From positions 216,348,373 to 216,412,372 of the forward strand of contig CP136061.1 in the NCBI GenBank assembly GCA_032622095.1: a stretch of DNA of 64,000 bases, written 5' to 3'. A program made the position numbers and the translations under genes. The notes beneath the pieces are model-generated. The model was not told the DNA's origin, did not search any database, and worked only from the letters and a program-made list of their open reading frames with translations. Positions 57,581-64,000 of the stretch are shown piece after piece; position 1 is the first letter of the stretch; each line of letters opens with the position of its first letter. Origin of the DNA: Siphonodentalium dalli (taxonomy: Eukaryota > Mollusca > Scaphopoda > Gadilida > Siphonodentaliidae).

Positions 57581-60228
57581 ATAACTGTAACTATCACAAT
57601 GTGATCAAGGAGCCGGTTCCAATGATATCCATATTTGTACGGTTCTATTGAGACAGACCGAAGATATTTTAGGCTGTTGAAGCTTTATTTGGCCGGTTTG
57701 TTGGGTAAAGGGTTATATGAATTCACACACTGCATGTCCGGGGTGATTTTCTACATTTTGGTGGAACGTCCTCCGCTATTTACTCTCAAACCTTTACCGC
57801 TTGATGTCAAGAGCTTCACACCTTCTCTCGCCCTGTAGGCCTATATCTTTTCGTCCACGTATTCGTCTTATTTGACTATATCCATATAATCTAATTAACA
57901 TTCACCCATTCCATGACCACACCCAGAAACAGACCCATGCAGACACTGACCAATTTTGGACTAATTTTCTAGACGTAATTTTATTTATCTCTTCCAGTCC
58001 AACAACAACAACAACAATGTATAATGTTTGTCCCATGTCGTGATATGTTCATGTTATTGTGTAACTAGAGTACCGTACCGTGCTGGGACCACGAATCAGT
58101 GAAGTATGGATATAGATCGTTGGGGGGGGGGGGGGGGGGGTTATTCGTTATAGGACAATATTCGACTTAACAATAAATAGTATATATAGGCCTATATATT
58201 ATATGTTGGAACGAACAATCTCAACCTATATCGGCGTGTTTCAGGCTGTAATTTCTTATCTATTGAGTAATAAGCCTAATATAATAGACTGGTTGTATGT
58301 GTCTATATGCCACGGAAATAACATTTATGTAGTTCGTTTTCTCCTGATGTGATATCACAATTCAGTTGGCTAAATCGCATTTATATAGAGTTCGATATTC
58401 ACTTTTTACTGCAAGAGTGAAGATTGGAGAGTTTATAATTTTCCCCAAGTTGTCCACGTGGGCTTGTAACACGCTCCGCCGAACATACAATACATATAGC
58501 TGGTATATATATGCCACATAACATATTGTTATAAAATTATGTCAATATAATGTCAATACAATATAACCATTTCATGGTTTATATTACCTCCCCCCCCCCC
58601 CCACACACACACACACCCTCACACAACCTTCAAATCCTGGTTTATATATTGTTTATACCACAGGGGTCCGGGACCTTTTTTTTATTTTATTGTATTATTT
58701 TTTTAAAGAAAATTAAAACAAATGTACCTGGACGTACCCTGTGGTTTATACGACAGTACAATTCTTCGATACAATTATGTCTACAGGTACATGTACGTTG
58801 GTACCTACGTACAGTGTCAATGTGTTCCATTGGTTACCTCATACGGTAATTCTTTTTTACTGTATATGAATATCCAAAGATAGGTTGCTTACACACAGCC
58901 ACATTCGTTACTCACTCAGAAAAACATAAATCACACAGCCCGTATAAATTGTTATTGAGAATATGGTGTGCCTATGGAGAAACGGACTATAGATACAAAA
59001 TGTGGGTCACGCGTTTATACTCTCATCATTGACGTCAGATGTTTTGTTGACTGTTGTACTATAAATAACCAGGGATTTCCAGTGCGGTGAACTTTAACAA
59101 CTTGATATCTACGGAAACCCGTAAGTCTGCCACCGCAGCATAATTATAATGTACAGAGGCCCGGCCCTTTACACCGATGCTAAACAAATGAAATAGTCTC
59201 AATAACGAGAGGCCAGCAATTTCAAGAGATGAACAACGACAAGTTAATTAAGCTTGGAATGATGTCCCATGAATATATGCATTGCCATTTGATAAAACCT
59301 GTACCGTGGATAGGCCTATGTGCACATTGCCATTTGATAAAACCTGCGTGTTTTCTCTGATCGGATCCTGTGGTTAGAAAGCGTGACATTTCCGAAACCG
59401 TTTCTGCAATTCTCACACGATCGATCACGATACACAGAGCCGGAAATTAATAGGATGTCTCTCGATCGATCACATATAAAGTATATATATAGGCATGTCG
59501 GTAAGCCAGTTTACAGTGGAACCAATTAAACATAACTGGTGGAGTCGATATTGTGAAACCAAACGGTTATCTCTGATATCTACAATAATAATATAATTAA
59601 AACGAAGGTGTAAAACATGTGCGGGTAGGCTGCAGCCTGTAGTATACGAATTGTTCATTGTTTCGTGTGCGAGAATAATTTATGGCTGTATATATCATTC
59701 ACAGGCGTCTGGGATTTTTTTTTTTTTTAAATTATATAGAGAAGGGTTCGATGTAGATTTTCGAGGAAATCACACCAAGTCTGGGAAAATGCCTTCAAAG
59801 ACACGTTTATTTCAAGATTATTACTAATTTTGTTGACACCAATTCCCCTTCCTTCGACAATATTCTTCAAAACTAACAGCCATACTATTATAACTATATG
59901 ATAATGCGAAACCAGTTGGAGAAAATCTAATTGTATTAGCTGTGTTTATATTGGAATATTTTGTCTTCTTTATCATATAGATGCATAAATAAATCTAGTG
60001 ATAAAATTACTAAAACAGTGAAATTATAAAGCCCTTCATTTTTCACTAGTTTTTAAAATACTTTACCATACAATATGGAATTTGACTCATTCTGAGAAAT
60101 TGAGGCTCCGAACTCAGATAAACTCCCGTTTTTCAACGAATCCGGGAAAGGTTTTCTGTTATGTATAATCAGGAAAGTATAATATCTACAAAATGGGCAT
60201 GACATTTCCAGACCCTGCATGGAACGGA
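57581..60228. other. Gene-free stretch
   Basis: Poly(G)19 at 58,122-58,140, poly(C)13 at 58,590-58,602, and a short direct repeat 'cattgccatttgataaaacc' plus 'tg' at about 59,280 and 59,327. No gene recognised. Confidence 0.4.
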
Positions 60229-61231
60229 GATACTATTTACCGAGAACAAGTCTAAAATTAATAATTAAGTTAATAATGTTCAATTATAGTGTATACATGT
60301 GTATATCAATCTTTAGTGGATATTATGCCACGTTTGACCTTTTAAATGACATATATGTAGTTATTATGGGTATACCGAGAAGTTGAAACATGTTGGACAA
60401 AAACAGCAATTGCTAGAATATATCTAGCGGATATCTCGGTTGTTCTATGTAAATAGTATTAATCAATACGGGGGTGATTAATTGACTGAGCTTGTTCTCG
60501 GTTTGTAGTGTCTTCTCGGTTTTACAAGAGTGTGAACATGTTATTAAATAAGCTTGCTAATTTGCTAATTTGGGGCTAATTCAAAATCACCAATTGATGC
60601 ATTGGCAGACGCTGCACACAGTGCACTTCTGATATCTCTTGTAGTTGATCGTCTATAATTTCGAAACATCTTTTCTGTTAGATCTGGCAGTTTAAATTTT
60701 TTTTTTAAGTTTTGCTTCTTAACTTCAATGGAAGTTTTGCTTCTTAACTTCTTATGGGATGTGTTCTTCATATAATAAGCTACCACCATCATTATGGTAT
60801 TGGTTCCGAAAATAATAATAATGATAAGCAGTGTACGTCATATATCTTGCATACATGTATGCATGTTTGACTTCTGATTCAATTATGTATATTGCTTGCT
60901 TGATTAACAGTGGTATGCACCAAATATAACTCAACTCAATGAATTTTGTTCACCAATCAGACCCATCATGCAGCTAGTACTTAGTTAATTAACACTTAGG
61001 CACGGTTTATGCCTTTGTGTTACCACCAACCGAGAACAAGCACGGCGGCTGTGCGATGTTTCAACTTCTCGGTATAGGCTATACCCATAATAACTACTTA
61101 TATGTCATTTAAAATGTCAAATATGGTATAATATTCACTTAAGATTGATATATACACTATAATTGAACATTACTAACACTTAATTATTAATTTTAGACTT
61201 GTTCTAGGTTGTTCTCGGTAAATAGTATCAC
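60229..61231. mobile_element. 1.0-kb element with about 175-bp inverted ends
   Basis: The left arm (60,229-60,395: GATACTATTTACCGAGAACA, 'agtctaaaattaataattaa', 'gttcaattatagtgtata', 'gttattatgggtataccgag', 'aagttgaaacat') is inverted at 61,058-61,231 with a few indels. A second inner pair 'gcttgttctcggtt' (60,490) / 'aaccgagaacaagc' (61,028) mirrors too. The interior has a 75-codon minus-strand frame (60,565-60,792), Lys-rich and unrecognised. No target duplication seen. Confidence 0.75.
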
Positions 61232-63390
61232 CCCATTGGAAGGACTTGTGAATTAGATTTTTTGTTTATGTACAATCATTCCTGAAAATCAATAAATTGA
61301 TAATTTGACCAAATTTATTTCACAATATTCACCAATTTTTCTTTTCTGAATTAATGTTGATTTTTAGTATATTCCTGCAAAGAAAAAGCTTGTTGCAATT
61401 AGTTCCGGGTTTGTCATTTTTTTCTCTCATATAAATGCACTGGACTACACATACCGCGGTAATGGGGGGTAACTAATTAGTGATCAATTCAGCTTAAAGG
61501 GACCCAAGACCTTCGAATTGGTTCATGAAAAAACAATACATTTTTATAAAAGTCTGTGAAACAACTATACCACCCACAAGTGAAAAGAGATTGATTTTGT
61601 TATTTTTATTTTTCACTGATGATTATTAATAACTCTCCAATAACGAGAATTTGAATATTGACACGATTATTATGTAAACATTACTGGTATGTAGCCTACA
61701 GAGGCGCATTACCGACCAAAGTCAAATTAGATACCAATATTATGTTTAATCAAAACTTAAAGGTAAACATGATTGGAAAAGGCCAAAAACTTTGAATAGA
61801 CCTAGCTACTACTCTGAAAATCAAATTAATTTAGACTATATAATATATTTGACATTATATAATACGCGATCAACGATGTTGACGAATCACCTTAATGTGC
61901 AAAAATTCGTTTGGAGAGCTATCATAAATCAATATAACTTATAAGAACAACGGTTTATCTATTTCTCCATATATGTTCTTGGCAGCACTGGTGTTTTACA
62001 GACGTATAGCCTATATATCTTATGCACATGTAGGCCTATACGCACGGCGAGAACCTTTTGTCTGCTTTATAATCCTACATCGCAGTAGGCTATATGGATA
62101 TACAATTCGACAAAAATATCAATATTCAAATAAGACTGTGTTTAATTGTGATTAAATTTTGTTTTCAAATGATCGATTGTTTATTTTTCATATGGAATCC
62201 AGTTGAACATTGAACACTGTTTTTGTTGTTATTTTTGTTTCAGTGTTTTGTCTGTTTGTTTTGGTCTGTTTTGTAGTTGTTGTTGTTTTTTATTTTATTT
62301 TATTTTATGTTTGTGTTGTCGTTTTTGAGTCAACTTCGGGTAGTGGAATTGAATTTGAATTGAGATGGGCTACATGAGGCCCCACATTATTGATGTGCGC
62401 TGTCAATTCCAAATCCAGAGTAATGAAATATAATTAATAAGTTATAGAAGCAAGATCAGACTTGATATAACCATGTACCTTTATCCAGATTAACGGATTA
62501 TCTGGATTAACGTACTTGATATAACCAGGCTAAAATATAATATAACAATCATCATTCAAATAACGACAAAATATAGCGCGGTGAATATTCGGTTTGCAAT
62601 TTATTTTGACGTTGACTGTAACCCTAGAAATTTTGTGGAGCTCTTCTGTGCCAAAAATGACAGAAAGAGATGGCGGACTGTTCTAGCCGATGGAATTACA
62701 GTGGTGAAGGAAATTCCAGCTTAGTTCTAGCAGATTCTGTCGTAAGTTGCTAATATTTAATAACTGTTATCAAAATAACAGTTTGCTGATATATTTTAAT
62801 TTGATTTAAAGTCTAAAACATCGACGTTGTGAAGGTTACGCTTCCGTTCCTCGTGTCGTGAGGAAAAAAACAACAACATCGAAAATGATCGTTCGAAATT
62901 TGAGTTAGAACTGTCTTCATTCGACCAACACCTAATATTATGTTTAAACATTAATACTATGCTAGTTGTCTCTATCTTCCGAAGCTTATCTGGCGTTAAT
63001 ACTCCCATTTTAGCGTCATTTGTTTAATGCAAACCAATTTCACATTCCCTATTTTCGCTATACTAAAATAACACAAACGAGGACAATACACTACTTCAAT
63101 ATAGCCCTATACTACTTGTACTTCCCAGGCTGGCACAGGGCTAGGCTGTCATAATCATGGATGTACGCTCAAGGTTCTAAGACCCTCTGCACTGCATGTA
63201 TTTGTATCTGTAGACTGTAGACAGGTCTGGCAAATGTGACTGTGAGAACACAGCTACAAATGAGTACAAATTACAATAGCTGTATTCAGCTATATATTCT
63301 ACTTTCAAGCCTGCTGCTTTTCCATAATTAACTAGAAATGCTAATTTGCACATCTAATCTAGGTCGCAATTCTCCAATCACTTTCAAACA
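61232..63390. other. Gene-free stretch
   Basis: AT-rich; T-rich run with 'ttttattttattttatttta' at about 62,290. No recognised gene or repeat. Confidence 0.4.
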
Positions 63391-63439
63391 AATCAAAGTC
63401 AAAAGTCAAAGATATCCAAAGAGAAAAGGAATTGTATCC

Positions 63440-63812
63440 TTAAGTTATGGGAGACTTTAATATTAACTTACTAGTACTAGTAGGCTCAGAGAACAATGCA
63501 GGGAAACACTTTACCAATCTCTTGAAATCATTTATGTTCCTCCCAATGATAACCAAGCCAACACGAATAACTGAGTTCAGTGCAACCCTAACAGACAACA
63601 TTTTCACCAACTGTCACCATTCATCACCAAAATACTCAGGCATTTTTGTTGAAGATATATCTGATCACCTAGAACAATATTCCTTATAATTAGAGGTCAT
63701 GATCATAAACAACACCAAAATAAAGCAACGTACATCTTCCAATGGGAATTTTCAAAACAAAATATTCAAACCTTCATCAACAAGACATCAACTATGGACT
63801 GGAGCAGTGTGA
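63440..63812 (+). pseudogene. Non-LTR retrotransposon endonuclease (EEP) fragment
   Basis: From 63,447 the frame begins MGDFNINLL, the GDFN motif of the exonuclease-endonuclease-phosphatase domain that nicks target DNA in LINE elements. It continues through 'KPTRITEF..TLTDNIFTN' to SDHLEQYSL, where active relatives have SDH followed by a hydrophobic run. A stop at 63,687-63,689 ends the frame. A shifted frame immediately after encodes YIFQWEFSKQNIQTFIN and MDWSSV, which resemble the linker towards the reverse transcriptase. The N-terminal half of the domain and the whole reverse transcriptase are missing, so this is a dead fragment. It may or may not belong to the same family as the tail at 31.5 kb. 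Confidence 0.8.
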
Positions 63813-63828
63813 TTGACGGGAGCGGGTC

Positions 63829-63910
63829 GATTCGGTCCAGGGCTCTTTCGGTCTTGGACTTTTCGGTCCAGGGCTCTTTCAGCCGGGCTTGTTCGGCCGG
63901 GCTTGTTCGG
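63829..63910. repeat. Minisatellite, unit about 14-16 bp
   Basis: Consecutive units GGTCCAGGGCTCTTTC, GGTCTTGGACTTTTC, GGTCCAGGGCTCTTTC, AGCCGGGCTTGTTC, GGCCGGGCTTGTTC. It abuts the end of the LINE fragment. Confidence 0.75.
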
Positions 63911-64000
63911 CCCCTATTCAATTCAGGTAATTAGGTAGTGTGGGTGTTAATTGGACGGCATGTTAATTGCCTTTGATTTGGGACCGGTCTTATGTTTGTA

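Noticed and set aside
63447-63689. Host endonuclease gene
   Set aside because: The GDFN and SDH words and the shifted downstream frame fit a LINE fragment; no complete domain.

Overview
The window is AT-rich eukaryotic, almost certainly animal, DNA. There are no bacterial gene runs. One intact protein-coding gene is visible, surrounded by long non-coding stretches, dense interspersed and tandem repeats, foldback elements and LINE debris. The palindromic word TAGGCCTA/ATAGGCCTAT recurs often. Repeats ending in GGACGGACAGAC-type tails are abundant, and a bilaterian BTG1/2-type gene is present. Together these suggest a marine invertebrate, possibly an echinoderm or hemichordate; that placement is inference only.

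Layout. 1-16 kb: no recognisable gene. It holds fragments of interspersed repeat family A (CATATTCGAAC / CTGTATTTTGG words, GGACGGACAGAC tail), family B (TGACCTTGA / TCAAGGTCA words), a 175-bp tandem dimer and several inverted-repeat elements. 16-24.5 kb is a repeat block made of four things: a ~150-165 bp array with AAGATGGC..GGCCATG cores (family C), a 115-140 bp array with GGCGGCCATTTTGGAT cores (family D), family B again, and two 122-bp arrays each carrying TGCGCATGCGC. 24.5-33 kb holds foldback MITEs, one of them with clear TTAA duplications, plus a non-LTR reverse transcriptase tail. 33.4-34.7 kb has a 201-bp hAT-like foldback with an 8-bp duplication and a frameshifted, GC-richer ORF. 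38-39.8 kb is another tandem array. 41.6-44.35 kb is a 2.7-kb TA-flanked inverted-repeat element with a reiterated TGTAACGTACGTGACA motif and a nested MITE.

46.38-47.38 kb is the one convincing gene: a single-exon 180-aa BTG1/2 (anti-proliferative, CCR4-NOT-associated) protein. Upstream lie a CArG box, an inverted CCAAT box and a consensus CRE, the arrangement of an immediate-early gene. About 6 kb of mostly repeat-poor sequence follows; its first part is probably 3' UTR.

53.6-57.6 kb is a nest of inverted copies of one module, a palindromic-word element split by a TTAA MITE, and a double-hairpin foldback. 60.2-61.2 kb is a 1-kb inverted-repeat element. The window ends in the endonuclease fragment of a second non-LTR element and a short minisatellite.

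The most unusual structure is a set of four elements (12.65, 20.73, 28.79 and 55.07 kb). Each has an interior built almost wholly of one short self-complementary word, and the word differs from element to element. Three of the four share similar GGGAGG..TTCAC termini.
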